A DNA stretch of 64,000 nucleotides from an uncultured Chlamydia sp. (GCA_946127115.1 CAMGYI010000002.1:451868-515867); one strand, 5' to 3'; numbered from the stretch's first letter, positions 7,976 to 17,130 are shown. Translations and numbers: made by a program. The notes: generated from the letters alone by a model not told the origin.

Positions 7976-10020
7976 AACATACGATTTTGATGGTCCCTAT
8001 CGGGTTAGGTGTTGGCTTAACAACCGTTTCGATGGGATTGATCCACGCCTTAGAAAGCCAGGGCCTTTCTGTAAGTTATCTAAATCCTTTTGGCAACGGA
8101 CTCAATCTCGACATCAGCAAAATAGAAAATCTCCTCAGCACAGGACAAGAAGATGTCATTTTAGAAGCGATCATCAGGCAGGTGGAGCAAGAGTCGGTGA
8201 AGGATGGAGTCTTAATTCTGCAAGGGATCATCTCAACTCAACTACGACCCTATGCCCCAAGCTTAAACAATGCCATTGCAAAAGCTCTCGATGCAGAAGT
8301 AGTATTTGTAGCAACACCCGGAGGAAAATCTCCCTTAGAACTTAAAGAGCAAATCACCATTGCAGCAAAATCCTATGGAGGGATTGAAAGCCCACGAACC
8401 ATTGGATGTATGATCAACAAAGTGGGCGCGCCGATCGACCAGTATGGAAACGCACGGATTGATCTTTTCGATCTTCCCGAAGATCTTGATAAAGAAACCG
8501 CACTCTGTCAGATTTTTACTCATCCTAAGTTTAAAATTCTTGGGTGCTTCCCCTGGGAACGCCAATTGATGGCCCCTAGGGTTGAGGACGTTGTTAAATA
8601 CCTCAATGCAGAAATTGTTTCCGAGGGAGACATGAAATCCCATCGCGTCAAGTTTTTTGCGATCGCTGCAGCAACAATCGACCATATAGCAAATGTGCTA
8701 AAACCCGATGTCATGATCATCACTCCCTCCGATCGTTCCGATACTATACTAGCCACATGTATTGCATATCTTAGTGGGATAAAAATTGCTGGGCTTCTTT
8801 TATCTGGGGACTATCCTCCTTCACAAAAGGCTCTAGAGCTCTGCACGCGCGCAATGCAAGAGGGGCTTCCTGTCATCAAAGTAACAACCGATACACTTCG
8901 CACCGCAATTTCACTTCAAAATCTCAACGTAAAAATTCCCGAAGACGATCTTGAAAGAAGAGCAGCCCTTAAGGAATATGTCGCTAGCTACATCGATGCA
9001 TCGTGGGTCAAAGAGCTCCTTTTAACACAATCAGAGCGAAGCCTTTCTCCTCCTGCCTTTCGCTATCAACTAATCGAAAAAGCCCGAAAGGCCCATAAAA
9101 AAATTGTTCTCCCTGAAGGAGAGGAACCTCGCATTATCGAAGCAGCTGACATTTGCTCAAAACGAAAAATTGCTCAACCTATTCTTCTCGGCAATCCTGA
9201 AAAAATCCAAGACATCGCTCAAAAAAGTGGGGTTGTACTTACCCCAGATATTCAGATACTCGATCCAGAACCACTAAGGAAAAAATATTTCCCTTCCCTA
9301 ATGGAGCTCCGAAAGCATAAGGGAATTACCGAAAAAAATGCACGTGAATCCCTTCAAGAAAATATCGTTATAGGAACCTTAATGCTTGCTGAAGGAGCCG
9401 TGGATGGCCTCGTTGCCGGAACGATTCATACCACTGCTCACACCATCCGTCCCGCACTTATGCTTATCAAAACAAAGCCTGATGTTACTAAAGTATCCTC
9501 GATCTTTTTTATGTGTTTGCCAAAACAAGTCCTTGTGTATGGTGACTGCGCTGTGAATCAAAACCCCACAGCAGTAGAGCTTGCCGATATCGCTATTCAA
9601 TGTGCTGACTCCGCAAAACAATTTGGAATTCCTCCGCGAGTCGCCATGATTAGTTATTCTACAGGGGCCTCTGGCACTGGCGCTGATGTCGCTAAAGTGC
9701 AAGAAGCCACAAAATTGATAAAACAAAAGCGCCCCGATCTTCCAGTTGATGGCCCACTGCAGTACGATGCCGCTTATAGCGCCGATGTCGCTGCAAAAAA
9801 AGCGCCCAACAGTCCCGTTGCAGGGAAAGCAACTGTCTATGTTTTTCCTGATCTCAATACAGCAAATACTACCTATAAAGCGGTGCAACGAAGCGCTAAT
9901 GTTCTTTCCATCGGCCCTATGCTCCAAGGACTCAAGAAACCGGTCAACGATCTTTCTCGCGGTGCACTTGTAGATGACATTGTCTTCACGATCGCAATCA
10001 CTGCCATCCAATCCACATAA
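7972..10020 (+). CDS. pta: Phosphate acetyltransferase, long type
   Basis: This 682-residue protein is the long, three-domain Pta. Residues 1-200 form a P-loop-like AAA_26 domain. A DRTGG-type domain follows (around 215-330, with MIITPSDRSD). The C-terminal catalytic PTA_PTB domain starts near 350: KKIVLPEGEEPRIIEAADI, GLVAGTIHTTAHTIRPAL, FGIPPRVAMISYSTGASGTG and VDGPLQYDAAY. It converts acetyl-CoA and phosphate to acetyl phosphate. The gene overlaps ackA by 4 bp and forms the standard acetate pathway pair. Nothing appears truncated. Confidence 0.95.
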   Translation: MKHTILMVPIGLGVGLTTVSMGLIHALESQGLSVSYLNPFGNGLNLDISKIENLLSTGQEDVILEAIIRQVEQESVKDGVLILQGIISTQLRPYAPSLNNAIAKALDAEVVFVATPGGKSPLELKEQITIAAKSYGGIESPRTIGCMINKVGAPIDQYGNARIDLFDLPEDLDKETALCQIFTHPKFKILGCFPWERQLMAPRVEDVVKYLNAEIVSEGDMKSHRVKFFAIAAATIDHIANVLKPDVMIITPSDRSDTILATCIAYLSGIKIAGLLLSGDYPPSQKALELCTRAMQEGLPVIKVTTDTLRTAISLQNLNVKIPEDDLERRAALKEYVASYIDASWVKELLLTQSERSLSPPAFRYQLIEKARKAHKKIVLPEGEEPRIIEAADICSKRKIAQPILLGNPEKIQDIAQKSGVVLTPDIQILDPEPLRKKYFPSLMELRKHKGITEKNARESLQENIVIGTLMLAEGAVDGLVAGTIHTTAHTIRPALMLIKTKPDVTKVSSIFFMCLPKQVLVYGDCAVNQNPTAVELADIAIQCADSAKQFGIPPRVAMISYSTGASGTGADVAKVQEATKLIKQKRPDLPVDGPLQYDAAYSADVAAKKAPNSPVAGKATVYVFPDLNTANTTYKAVQRSANVLSIGPMLQGLKKPVNDLSRGALVDDIVFTIAITAIQST

Positions 10021-10023
10021 TCG

Positions 10024-10052
10024 TTGGTATAAACTCTTGGACATGCTATAAC
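10024..10052 (+). promoter_or_regulatory. Candidate promoter of the type III secretion operon
   Basis: TTGGTA (10024-10029), a 17-bp spacer and TATAAC (10047-10052) lie between pta and sctJ. Transcription would begin about 25 bp before ATG 10086. Motif prediction only. Confidence 0.5.
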
Positions 10053-10085
10053 GCGAAAAAAGTAGTGCTTGTTGAGTATAGTATC

Positions 10086-11015
10086 ATGAGAAAAATAGTA
10101 CATTCTGTTCTTTTGCTTAGTTTAATGGGAAGTTTCCTTATCTTATTCACAGGGTGTGATAGTGGTCGAGAAGTTGTAAGCAATATCACCGAAAAAGAAG
10201 CAAATATTATCCTTGTATTACTTGAGAGTAAGGGGATCCCCGCTACGAAACAGGCTGCGGTAACCTCCAGTATTGGAACAGAAGGGTCTGTTTCAAAATA
10301 CGTCATTGTGGTGCCCGAAAAGTATTCGATTGAAGCCATTGCCTATCTTAACCAGAATGGTTTTCCTAGAGAAAAGGGAACAACCTTGCTTGATCTTTTT
10401 GCAAAACAGGGACTTATGACCTCTGATAAAGAAGAAACGATTCGGTATCAGTCAGGTCTAGCGCAGCAGTTGACCAACACCGTTTTAATGATTGATGGTG
10501 TCATTGAAGCCAATGTGCAGCTTTCCTTCCCCCCCGAAGACACAGGGCTTGGGCAGGCAACCACAAAGAAACAGATCACAGCTGCCGTTTATGTGAAACA
10601 TCAGGGGATCATTGATGACCCCAATATCCACTTGGAAAACAAGATTAAACGTTTAATTTCAGGAAGTGTGACAGGCCTTGATATCAATAACGTCACAGTG
10701 GTTTCTGATCGTTCAAGATTCACAGACATTACTCTAGAGCAAATGCCTGAATCTCTCGGTGGTAAGCCAGGAGAATATGTCAGCGTGTGGAATATCGTAA
10801 TGAGTAAAAACTCAGTGGGTCGTTTTCGTGGTCTCTTCTTTATTATCACTTTTATCGCCGTCCTTCTCGCAATAGTACTAGGATGGATCAGCTGGAAATT
10901 TTACCCACAGCTTAAAAAGCAGGGAGGGCTAAAGGAGCTCTTTAACCCCATTCCCTTAATTAATACCATCCGTAAAAAACCTCCTTCTGGACCTCCTGGA
11001 GAAGGAGAGGTGTAA
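10086..11015 (+). CDS. sctJ: Type III secretion inner-membrane ring lipoprotein SctJ (CdsJ/YscJ)
   Basis: A 309-residue lipoprotein with signal MRKIVHSVLLLSLMGSFLIL and lipidation Cys24 (box FTGC). The body holds the two YscJ/FliF ring-building modules: ANIILVLLESKGIPATK, then GFPREKGTTLLDLFAKQGLMTS, TNTVLMIDGVIEANVQLSFP and IKRLISGSVTGLDINNVTVV. A membrane helix follows near residues 255-277, then a short cytoplasmic tail. It forms the inner ring of the injectisome basal body. ATG 10086 was chosen because it starts the lipoprotein signal. The upstream GTG 10065 is rejected. First gene of the sctJ-K-L-R-S-T block. Confidence 0.95.
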   Translation: MRKIVHSVLLLSLMGSFLILFTGCDSGREVVSNITEKEANIILVLLESKGIPATKQAAVTSSIGTEGSVSKYVIVVPEKYSIEAIAYLNQNGFPREKGTTLLDLFAKQGLMTSDKEETIRYQSGLAQQLTNTVLMIDGVIEANVQLSFPPEDTGLGQATTKKQITAAVYVKHQGIIDDPNIHLENKIKRLISGSVTGLDINNVTVVSDRSRFTDITLEQMPESLGGKPGEYVSVWNIVMSKNSVGRFRGLFFIITFIAVLLAIVLGWISWKFYPQLKKQGGLKELFNPIPLINTIRKKPPSGPPGEGEV

Positions 11016-11018
11016 TAG

Positions 11019-11882
11019 ATGAATACCTCCTCATGGGTTGTCTTTAAGAATCTCTTGGAACGAGGCAGCTCGGGGTTGCAATCATCGATTAGCCGCTATC
11101 TTGCAAAGGAAGAACTCGAAAAACTAGAAAGCGTGAGACCCTCTAAGGGAGACCCCTTCTCTTATTCTACAACAATGGAAGCCCGTCTTTCCCGCATTCA
11201 TTACTCTTGGCTCATCATCTTTCTAGAACCTTTCGCAGAAAACGATAAGATGAAAATTCTTTCAGTGCTTGATAAGCCGCAATCGACCAAACTTCAAAAC
11301 CACTTTAAATTGACGGATACAATCCACCCTCTGAAAGAAATCGCAAAAGACTATTTAGCATCAGCTGTTTACGAATGGATTATCTCCGGCCAAAAAGAGT
11401 TCCTGCCCTTTGAATTTTTACCCAACCACCCTCTAAATGTTCTTTTAGATTTATCAAAAAGAGAGCTCCAAGCCCTTGTAGATTATCTCGGGCTCCATGA
11501 CCTAGCGATGGAACTCAAACATGTCATCAAGTCAGAGCAGATCAAAAAGATTCAAAAAGTTCTTTCCAAAGAAGAACGTGAGTATTTGAAGTCTTTATTG
11601 AAGACAAAAGAACCTCTTTCTTTTGCAAGGCTGAATCTTGATGGCTGGAATGGTGACGGTGAAAAACTAAAAACCATCTTGCATCGTCGTGGCTTTAATC
11701 GACTAGCAAAAGCCCTTTTTGGTTGTCACCCTTCTCTTCTATGGCATATTTGCCATCGATTAGATACTGGAAGAACAAAAATTCTTCGAAAGTTTTTTAC
11801 AGATATCAATAACGATGAAGCCCACCAAACTCTTACAAAACAACTATTAGGACTAATTTCCAAGGTGTATAAAGGATCATGA
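11019..11882 (+). CDS. SctK-position type III secretion protein
   Basis: A 287-residue soluble protein with no signal peptide, lying 3 bp after sctJ and overlapping sctL by ATGA. In Chlamydia the same place (between cdsJ and cdsL) is held by a conserved protein regarded as the SctK-like sorting-platform component. The sequence is helical and charged, with WLIIFLEPFAENDKMKILSV and a middle LDLSKRELQALVDYLGL segment. SctK-type proteins tie the cytoplasmic sorting platform to the basal body. The assignment rests on gene order more than on motif, since this family diverges fast. Confidence 0.7.
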   Translation: MNTSSWVVFKNLLERGSSGLQSSISRYLAKEELEKLESVRPSKGDPFSYSTTMEARLSRIHYSWLIIFLEPFAENDKMKILSVLDKPQSTKLQNHFKLTDTIHPLKEIAKDYLASAVYEWIISGQKEFLPFEFLPNHPLNVLLDLSKRELQALVDYLGLHDLAMELKHVIKSEQIKKIQKVLSKEEREYLKSLLKTKEPLSFARLNLDGWNGDGEKLKTILHRRGFNRLAKALFGCHPSLLWHICHRLDTGRTKILRKFFTDINNDEAHQTLTKQLLGLISKVYKGS

Positions 11883-12508
11883 GTAAGTATTTTTCATTAA
11901 TATATTCTGGTGAAATTACACAGGGATCGGATGACAAAGTAATCCCCTCGGATGAGTTTAGCAAGCTGCTGAAAGCAACCGACGTCTTGAATAAAGCAAA
12001 AGCAGATGTCAAAACCTACCTTGAAAACAATAAAGAAGCTTGTCAAAAACTCCTTGCTGAAGCTAAAGAAGCGGGTTTTAACAAAGGACTTTCGGAATTC
12101 AATAAGCAGATTCTTTATTACCAAGAAAGGGTTCAACAAATGGAGCATGAGCTTCAAAAAACGATCCTTCCTCTTGCGTTAAAAGCTGCAAAGAAAATTG
12201 TGGGTCATGAACTGGAACTTAAGCCCGAGACGATTGTCGATATCGTTAGACAAACATTAAAGCCTATCACTCAAAACCACCACATTAAAATCTTTGTTGC
12301 AAAACAAGATAAGAAAGCGCTAGAGAACGAGAAGAAAGAACTGCGAAACATTCTTGAACACGTCCAAACATTTATCATAGAAGAAAGGGGAGATATTACT
12401 CCTGGGGGTTGTATTATTGAGACCGAAGCTGGTATCATTAACGCAAGTTTAGAAAACCAGTGGCGCGCTCTCGAATCTGCCTTCGAGGCGTTTATGAAAC
12501 AAAAATGA
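11879..12508 (+). CDS. sctL: Type III secretion stator protein SctL (CdsL/YscL)
   Basis: A 209-residue protein of the SctL/FliH/V-ATPase-E type. Residues 30-100 form an acidic/basic coiled coil (LLAEAKEAGFNKGLSEFNKQ). The C-terminal half has AAKKIVGHELELKPETIVDI and GDITPGGCIIETEAGIINAS, the conserved FliH/YscL end. It regulates and anchors the SctN ATPase at the base of the injectisome. ATGA overlaps with both neighbours indicate coupled translation. Confidence 0.92.
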   Translation: MSKYFSLIYSGEITQGSDDKVIPSDEFSKLLKATDVLNKAKADVKTYLENNKEACQKLLAEAKEAGFNKGLSEFNKQILYYQERVQQMEHELQKTILPLALKAAKKIVGHELELKPETIVDIVRQTLKPITQNHHIKIFVAKQDKKALENEKKELRNILEHVQTFIIEERGDITPGGCIIETEAGIINASLENQWRALESAFEAFMKQK

Positions 12509-13344
12509 TAATTAATAAAAAATTCCTTCTTTTGATATTTTTCTGCTGCTGCTTTATTGCTCGTTCATCCTATGCAGAAGAGGAAGGTATTGCGGGAGCG
12601 ATTGCAAAAATTGCCGAGCAAGCCCAACAGAGTGGAGGCGATGCTGCTCAATCATCGGGTGAGAAAGGAGGCGGTGAACCAAATGTCATCACGATGATGG
12701 CTGTCATCGCCTTGGTTGCTCTTCTCCCCTATGCTGTGATCCTTTTGACCTCTTTTCTCAAGATCGTTATTGTTCTCTCTCTTCTTAGAAATGCATTGGG
12801 CGTGCAACAGTCACCCCCAAACCAAGCCCTAACGGGGATAGCTTTATTGATGAGTATCTATGTAATGTTTCCTACCTGTGTTGCAATGTATGATGCCGGG
12901 AAGGAGTATATCAACAAAGACGCCCCAAAGAGTCTCTTTTCCCAAAACTCCGCAGTTTACATTTACAATATTGTCAATAAGACCAAAGAACCTCTCAAGC
13001 AGTTTTTAGTGCGAAACATGACTGTCAGCCACCAACGAAACTTCTATCAACTTGCGTATCGAAACATGCCGCAAGATTTTAAGAAAGACTTAAAAACGGA
13101 TGACTTTATTGTCCTTGCTCCCGCCTACATTACATCTCAGCTGAAAGGGGCTTTTGAAATAGGTGTCTTGATTTACCTCCCTTTCTTTGTTATTGACCTT
13201 GTAACTTCAAATATTCTCCTCGCGATGGGAATGATGATGCTTTCTCCTTTGACGATTGCCCTTCCATTAAAACTTCTCCTAATTGTAATGACGGACGGGT
13301 GGACAATGGTCATTCAAGGATTGGTACAAACATATAAACAGTAG
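12505..13344 (+). CDS. sctR: Type III secretion export gate protein SctR (CdsR/YscR)
   Basis: A 279-residue FliP/SctR family protein. It has a cleavable-looking signal (residues 1-28, ending SSYA), a low-complexity acidic and Gly/Ser stretch (29-55), then LLPYAVILLTSFLKIVIVLS, RNALGVQQSPPNQALTGIAL, a periplasmic loop and FEIGVLIYLPFFVIDLVTSN with MGMMMLSPLTIALPLKLLLI. The last segments are strongly diagnostic. Five SctR copies form the export gate with SctS and SctT. The start at ATG 12505 overlaps the sctL stop. A GTG at 12460 is inside sctL and is rejected. The N-terminal signal extension is longer than in YscR. Confidence 0.95.
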   Translation: MIINKKFLLLIFFCCCFIARSSYAEEEGIAGAIAKIAEQAQQSGGDAAQSSGEKGGGEPNVITMMAVIALVALLPYAVILLTSFLKIVIVLSLLRNALGVQQSPPNQALTGIALLMSIYVMFPTCVAMYDAGKEYINKDAPKSLFSQNSAVYIYNIVNKTKEPLKQFLVRNMTVSHQRNFYQLAYRNMPQDFKKDLKTDDFIVLAPAYITSQLKGAFEIGVLIYLPFFVIDLVTSNILLAMGMMMLSPLTIALPLKLLLIVMTDGWTMVIQGLVQTYKQ

Positions 13345-13353
13345 GAGCTATCC

Positions 13354-13623
13354 TTGTACGAGTCGGAAATCTATCAACTTTCCTATCAAGCCCTTCTTTT
13401 GATATTAATCCTATCAGGGCCTCCAATTTTAATTAGTATGGCTTTTGGACTTTCCGTTGCAATATTCCAAGCTGCAACACAGATTCAAGAACAAACTCTC
13501 TCCTTCACTGTAAAGCTTGTTGCAGTGATTATGACCCTCATCTTCATGGGAGGGTTCTTAAGTGCCCAAATTATGCAATTTGCCAATACCATCTTCCTGA
13601 ATTTCCCTAAGTGGAACACATGA
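13354..13623 (+). CDS. sctS: Type III secretion export gate protein SctS (CdsS/YscS)
   Basis: An 89-residue FliQ/SctS protein with two membrane helices: YQALLLILILSGPPILISMA and LVAVIMTLIFMGGF, linked by the conserved AIFQAATQIQEQTLSFTVK. It packs around SctR and SctT in the export gate. The likely start is TTG 13354: AGGAG lies at 13344-13348 with 5-bp spacing and no ATG fits. A TTG start may keep its level low. The stop overlaps the ATG of a 21-codon ORF. Confidence 0.93.
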   Translation: MYESEIYQLSYQALLLILILSGPPILISMAFGLSVAIFQAATQIQEQTLSFTVKLVAVIMTLIFMGGFLSAQIMQFANTIFLNFPKWNT

Positions 13624-13685
13624 GACGACCCCTCTATCATCCCGGAGCGCTACCTATTAACTCTATTATCGAGATAGCCTCATGA
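13620..13685 (+). CDS. 21-codon mini-ORF bridging sctS and sctT
   Basis: ATG 13620 shares ATGA with the sctS stop (TGA 13621-13623). The frame reads MRRPLYHPGALPINSIIEI, then AS, and stops at TGA 13683-13685, which shares ATGA with the sctT start (13682). Ribosomes could thus pass from sctS through this peptide into sctT without leaving the message. The sequence matches nothing I know. It could be a true small protein, a translational bridge, or chance. Confidence 0.4.
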   Translation: MRRPLYHPGALPINSIIEIAS

Positions 13686-14515
13686 ACTATGCCGAGCTTT
13701 ATTCAAACCTTCCGAACATCAGCATTATGGAAGTCCTTTCCCTTTTCTTTTTAATTATCATGCGGATCGCCCCTTCTTTAGTGCTTGCCCCCTTCTTTGG
13801 AGCAAAGCTTGCTCCGGGAATTGCTAGGATGGGGCTTGCTATATGTGTTGCAACGATCTTCCTTCCCTTCATTTCCATAAAGACAACTGCGCCAGTTGGA
13901 TTTAGCAATGCCTATATCTTTTACGCTTTAAAGGAAATATTAGTCGGTCTTATCCTGGGGTTTTTCATTACAGTCCCCTTTTATATGGTTCAAACCGCTG
14001 GTACCATTATCGACTACTTAAGAGGTGCCTCAATCATGCAAGCGCAAGATCCTTCAATGCAAACCCAAACATCCCCGATCGGAATTCTTTTTAATTATAT
14101 CTTAATTGTCATCTTCTTTCAGATTGACGGGCCTTTCCTCTTTTTTGACGCGTTAATGAAATCATACGAACTTATTCCTCCTGATAAACTGATTAACCCC
14201 GCTTTTCTTTCCATCAAAAGTGGTTTTTGGAAGATGACTTTTGATCTTGTAAATCAAATTATTACGATAGCAATTCAACTGGCAGCGCCTGCACTAGTTG
14301 CAATCCTAATGGCTGAAATGTTCTTAGGCATTGCCAACCGACTAGCTCCTCAGGTCCAAATTGCCTTCCTTGGAATGTCGATTAAATCATTACTGGGACT
14401 TGGGCTTCTCTTTGCCGCATGGTACTTCATCTTAAAACAGTTCACGAAACAAGGATATAACTGGCTAGAACTTCTGAATAAGCTCATTTATTCGATGCAA
14501 GGGCTAAATCCCTAG
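13682..14515 (+). CDS. sctT: Type III secretion export gate protein SctT (CdsT/YscT)
   Basis: A 277-residue FliR/SctT protein with several membrane helices. Key stretches are MEVLSLFFLIIMRIAPSLVL, then FFGAKLAPGIARMGLAICVA, KEILVGLILGFFITVPFYMV, GTIIDYLRGASIMQAQDPSM and LAAPALVAILMAEMFLGIAN. These are the family signature. SctT is the single core subunit of the export gate. Last gene of the block. No clear intrinsic terminator follows it. Start ATG 13682 lies in an ATGA overlap with the mini-ORF. Confidence 0.93.
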   Translation: MNYAELYSNLPNISIMEVLSLFFLIIMRIAPSLVLAPFFGAKLAPGIARMGLAICVATIFLPFISIKTTAPVGFSNAYIFYALKEILVGLILGFFITVPFYMVQTAGTIIDYLRGASIMQAQDPSMQTQTSPIGILFNYILIVIFFQIDGPFLFFDALMKSYELIPPDKLINPAFLSIKSGFWKMTFDLVNQIITIAIQLAAPALVAILMAEMFLGIANRLAPQVQIAFLGMSIKSLLGLGLLFAAWYFILKQFTKQGYNWLELLNKLIYSMQGLNP

Positions 14516-14600
14516 AGCATTTTTCTAGAGTTCTGCCAGCTTGATTTTTTTCTTGCAGCCGCATAACCTTGTGAAAAACAATTTTTCATAAGGAATCATC

Positions 14601-15674
14601 ATGAAATATCTTGCATCTTTTCTTACACTTTGTGCGACTGCCTTTTGCGCTACACAGCATGAAGCTCCCCCGATAGCCCCGGGAAGTATTACCCCTCCAG
14701 ATTCTATTACGCCAGGGGCAGGCCCGCGGGTTAATCACGGAATTGATGCCTTCATTACTGGGGACTTTGTCTATTGGACTGCGCGAACAGACAATCTCTC
14801 CTATGTCATGACAGGTGCTGGGAACAGCATTACAAATGTTGACAAAGGAAGTACAAAGTATCCTAACTGGAGCTGGAACCCAGGGTTTAAGGCAGGGGTT
14901 GGACTCAATCTTCCTCATGGGAGTTGGGATGTCTGTGCTGAATACACCTGGTTTTATTCAAGCGCCTCCAACACATCGAATGCGAGCGGAAATGGAATGC
15001 TCCCAACATGGAACATCACTAACGACACCACCCTAATTCAAAGTAACGACTCGATTATCCAGGCATGTGGAGAATGGGATATTCACTTCTATACCATCGA
15101 TGTCAGTTTAGGACGGAACTATTTTGTTAGTCGTTTTCTAATGCTCCGCCCATTTATAGGATTCAAAGGAGGCTGGATTAATCAAAACTACAGCGTCCGA
15201 TATAACATTGAAACGACGCCAATTGATACTTCATTAAGAATGAAAAATGATCAGGACTATTGGGGGGTTGGGCTTCGCTCTGGATTGAAAACAGCATGGC
15301 ATATTGATCCGTCATGGAGCCTGTATGGAGATCTAGCTTTGGCAACTCTTTGGAGCCAATTTGAAGTCACTCGAAGTGATACCAGAATAGACAGTCGTAA
15401 CCCAGGAGCTGGGAACCCTCCGCTTGATACACCGATTACATCTATTCATGTGAACGACAGTTTTCATACTATCAAAGGAGTGTTAGAGTTCGGGATAGGG
15501 CTTAGAGGTGATTGGTGGTTTTCTGAAAACCGCTATCACTTCATGATCCAAGCAGGATGGGAAGAACAACTTTGGATAAATCACAATAACTTTAAAAGAG
15601 TCCGTATTGTTCAAGCAGGTCATGGAGATTTAAGCTTGCAAGGACTCACAATAAAACTACGTTTCGATTTCTAG
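14601..15674 (+). CDS. MOMP-like outer-membrane beta-barrel protein, paralogue 1
   Basis: A 357-residue protein with a short signal (MKYLASFLTLCATAFC). The mature part starts after a Pro-rich spacer with AGPRVNHGIDAFITGDFVYW, then WNPGFKAGVGLNLPHGSWDV, YTWFYSS, GRNYFVSRFLMLRPFIGFKG and a C-terminal strand IKLRFDF, ending in Phe as outer-membrane barrels do. This is the MOMP-like/Lpg1974-type porin family known in Legionella and expanded in environmental chlamydiae. It should form a porin in the outer membrane. AAGGA precedes ATG 14601. First of three tandem paralogues, with a strong terminator behind it. Confidence 0.85.
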   Translation: MKYLASFLTLCATAFCATQHEAPPIAPGSITPPDSITPGAGPRVNHGIDAFITGDFVYWTARTDNLSYVMTGAGNSITNVDKGSTKYPNWSWNPGFKAGVGLNLPHGSWDVCAEYTWFYSSASNTSNASGNGMLPTWNITNDTTLIQSNDSIIQACGEWDIHFYTIDVSLGRNYFVSRFLMLRPFIGFKGGWINQNYSVRYNIETTPIDTSLRMKNDQDYWGVGLRSGLKTAWHIDPSWSLYGDLALATLWSQFEVTRSDTRIDSRNPGAGNPPLDTPITSIHVNDSFHTIKGVLEFGIGLRGDWWFSENRYHFMIQAGWEEQLWINHNNFKRVRIVQAGHGDLSLQGLTIKLRFDF

Positions 15675-15698
15675 AAAACCCTCAATAGAAACACCTAT

Positions 15699-15735
15699 TA
15701 AATCTGAGCATTTTTTTATGCTCAGATTTTTTTTT
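15699..15735 (+). terminator. Strong rho-independent terminator after MOMP-like 1
   Basis: AAATCTGAGCAT pairs perfectly with ATGCTCAGATTT over a T-rich loop and runs straight into a long T tract (to 15735), 25 bp after the stop codon. Confidence 0.85.
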
Positions 15736-15837
15736 CTTGCAAAAGAAATCCCATGTAGAGTTTGATAGAGCTCTGAAGAAAATAAACCCCTTCCGAGCTG
15801 CTTGAGAGCAAGAAAAAAGGTGCGAGAGAAAAAATGC

Positions 15838-15866
15838 TTGCACAATTGTTCTTAAGTCGTTTAAAA
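15838..15866 (+). promoter_or_regulatory. Possible promoter for MOMP-like 2
   Basis: TTGCAC (15838-15843), 17 bp, TTAAAA (15861-15866) in the 250-bp gap after the previous terminator. The -35 is good and the -10 poor. The gene has its own terminator on both sides, so a promoter must lie in this gap. The rest of 15736-15924 shows no coding or repeat signal. Confidence 0.35.
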
Positions 15867-15924
15867 GAGGGGAAACATTAACGAATGATATTTTAGCATT
15901 TCTGTAACAGGGAGAAAACTCAGA

Positions 15925-17106
15925 ATGGAAGTGAAACTCAGGAAACTCTGGCCTCTAGTGGGGGCACTTTGTGCAACTGTGTTTAGTTCTGCTTTTGCTC
16001 ATAGCAACTACTCTGGTGGTAGCAATGGCAGTGGCAGCAGCTATGGATCCGGTATGGATTCAAGCAGTGGTAGCGCACAATCAGGACAAGGAACCTACCA
16101 ACGTGGGACCTTTAGAGAAATTACACCAAATGCAGGACCGCGTGTCGCTCACGGAGCTGATGTTTTCATCACCGCTGACTTCATCTGGTGGAAAGCCGTT
16201 CAAGACGGACTGGATTATGGAGTTACAGGCTTTGAAACAACAAGCCCAACTGCCGCAAACCCATTTACAAATGCTCCAAAAGGAAAAATTTCTTCTGTTG
16301 GGCAAGACTGGGCCCCTGGCTTTAAAGTTGGCCTTGGCCTCAACCTTAGCCATGATGGTTGGGACCTCTACGCACAGTATACTTGGCTTCATGCTAGTGA
16401 TAGTAGTAGCTTAGACAGATCTAACGGCGTAGCCTTCACATCCTTTGTTCCGTTCTTCGTTCCAGCCACTGGTCAAATTGGTGATAAAATCAGTTCGGAC
16501 TGGGATCTTCACTTCAATGTGATCGATCTTGAGCTTGGAAGAAGCTTTTATCTTAGCCAATTCTTAACCATGAGACCGTTTATCGGTTTCAAAGGGACCT
16601 GGCAAGATCAAGACTGGAAGTCGACAATTACCGCCACTGACTTTCATATTGTTCTGAGTGGTGCCAATCCACTTTCTGTGACTGGTCCATTGCAAAGCAA
16701 TTCTCACACCGATACCTGGGGTATTGGAGTGCGCGGTGGATTTAACATTGCTTGGTACATGTCTAAAAGCTGGAGTTTCTACGGTGACCTCGCTTGGACT
16801 ACAATGTGGACTAACTATAACAAGCTTTCAAGAAAAGACAGTCTAGATGACACAACTACTGATAACAGCAAAGTGCTCTTCCATCTTGATAATGATAGTT
16901 TCTATACCATCAAATACATTGGTGAGATGGAATTCGGTCTTCGTTGGGAAACATGGTTCTGTGATGATAACTACCATTTTGCGATTCAAGCAGGATGGGA
17001 AGAACAGGTTTGGGTCAATTGGGGATATTTCCTCGAAATCCTAGATCGTTCGGGTCACGACCTGAATTTCCACGGTCTTAACTTGAAATTCCGTTTCGAT
17101 TTCTAG
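15925..17106 (+). CDS. MOMP-like outer-membrane beta-barrel protein, paralogue 2
   Basis: This 393-residue protein has a signal ending SSAFA, then a Gly/Ser-rich low-complexity stretch of about 35 residues (residues 27-62) absent from its neighbours. The barrel begins AGPRVAHGADVFITADFIWW and repeats the family pattern: WAPGFKVGLGLNLSHDGWDL, QYTWLHAS, LGRSFYLSQFLTMRPFIGFK, WYMSKSWSFYGDLAWTTMW, FAIQAGWEEQVWVN and the last strand LKFRFDF. GGGAG lies about 10 bp before ATG 15925. It probably is a porin. The Gly/Ser stretch might be a flexible surface or periplasmic tail. The central loop (residues 205-260) differs most from paralogues 1 and 3. Confidence 0.85.
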   Translation: MEVKLRKLWPLVGALCATVFSSAFAHSNYSGGSNGSGSSYGSGMDSSSGSAQSGQGTYQRGTFREITPNAGPRVAHGADVFITADFIWWKAVQDGLDYGVTGFETTSPTAANPFTNAPKGKISSVGQDWAPGFKVGLGLNLSHDGWDLYAQYTWLHASDSSSLDRSNGVAFTSFVPFFVPATGQIGDKISSDWDLHFNVIDLELGRSFYLSQFLTMRPFIGFKGTWQDQDWKSTITATDFHIVLSGANPLSVTGPLQSNSHTDTWGIGVRGGFNIAWYMSKSWSFYGDLAWTTMWTNYNKLSRKDSLDDTTTDNSKVLFHLDNDSFYTIKYIGEMEFGLRWETWFCDDNYHFAIQAGWEEQVWVNWGYFLEILDRSGHDLNFHGLNLKFRFDF

Positions 17107-17130
17107 CAGCTGTTAGAGATCCACTGGGAA

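Noticed and set aside
9379-10044. 221-codon minus-strand ORF opposite pta
   Set aside because: It lies wholly opposite the conserved catalytic domain of pta, is rich in Cys and Ser as antisense shadows are, and has no motif or ribosome site.
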